A program made the translations under genes and the position numbers. Positions 40,956 to 41,171 of a stretch of DNA of 41,171 nt are shown here, one piece after another (the stretch's first letter is position 1; every line of letters begins with the position of its first letter). Below the pieces are notes generated by a model that made no database searches, was not told the DNA's origin, and was given only the letters and a program-made list of their open reading frames with translations. The stretch comes from Lentisphaerota bacterium. GTDB lineage: Bacteria > Verrucomicrobiota > Lentisphaeria > Victivallales > Victivallaceae. The stretch lies in the NCBI GenBank assembly GCA_015061695.1, contig SUWA01000015.1, forward strand, positions 1-41,171, given 5' to 3'.

Positions 40956-41171
40956 ATCCGGATTTTTCAGCTGGCAGATAAAAATTTATATATCAAGCGG
41001 GGCAGCTGTTGGCATCATTATAAATGCGCTTCAAGACTTGTACGGGTTATTCAGCATTGTAGAGTTTGCGCATTCCAAGAGGGCATTGGCATTGCCCTCC
41101 TGGACCTCCCTTGCTCGTTTGGCCGCTATATCCAGCGCGCTGGTTACTTGGCGACTTTACAATAGAGCGGT

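Overview
The window looks like a chromosomal segment of a Gram-negative anaerobe from the Planctomycetes-Verrucomicrobia-Chlamydiae group, most plausibly the Lentisphaerae (Victivallis-like). This assignment is inference. It rests on lipid A and LPS genes (lpxK, lpxA, lptE, a BamD-like protein), two type II-secretion-like pseudopilins beside secreted or intracellular glycosidases, anaerobe-type oxygen defence (a rubredoxin/rubrerythrin fusion) and an EtfBA/acyl-CoA dehydrogenase cluster. Most genes are moderately GC-rich. One AT-rich cassette at about 24.9-27.1 kb stands out as acquired DNA.

Layout. 1-733 is a gene-free, repeat- and hairpin-rich spacer that runs up to the 3' end of tRNA-Ser(GCT). 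0.9-5.5 kb (minus) holds purE, rpoZ, acyl-CoA dehydrogenase, etfA and etfB. 5.7-7.7 kb (minus) holds a thiamine pyrophosphokinase overlapping a PnuC/PnuT-type transporter, then solitary rpsD. 8.0-9.7 kb (plus) is a two-gene unit: a TPR-like lipoprotein with a long Ala/Lys/Glu repeat, and a SurA/PpiC-like periplasmic protein. ftsQ (minus) and a methylenetetrahydrofolate reductase with a cysteine-rich MetV-like tail (plus) follow. 12.3-20.6 kb is a carbohydrate-use block: a 1331-residue secreted LamG/putative glycosidase, two duplicated pseudopilins, a GH78 rhamnosidase-like protein and a divergent AraC regulator. 20.7-24.7 kb holds a zinc-ribbon membrane protein and envelope genes (lpxK, a BamD-like gene, lptE), then tRNA-Met(CAT).

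24.9-27.1 kb is the AT-rich type II restriction-modification pair directly after tRNA-Met. 27.2-29.5 kb (minus) encodes a flavin reductase/three-rubredoxin/rubrerythrin fusion, preceded by two small membrane or coiled-coil proteins. 29.6-36.2 kb (minus) holds nnrE/nnrD, a 58-residue unknown, nagA, a ttcA-like gene, an unknown membrane protein, a YhcH-family protein and an SGNH hydrolase. 36.4-40.9 kb (plus) is lpxA, gpmI, a second PGM-family protein (ApgM or proposed homoserine kinase) and a DEDDh exonuclease.

The most striking items are the electron-transfer fusion, which contains a well-formed internal Shine-Dalgarno and ATG exactly at its rubrerythrin part; the tRNA-Ser-adjacent repeat, whose hairpin arms differ between two copies while pairing and flanks are kept; the pseudopilin/glycosidase cluster with a 65-bp perfectly identical segment; and a recurrent TTGCAA-N16/17-TATAAT-like promoter pattern.
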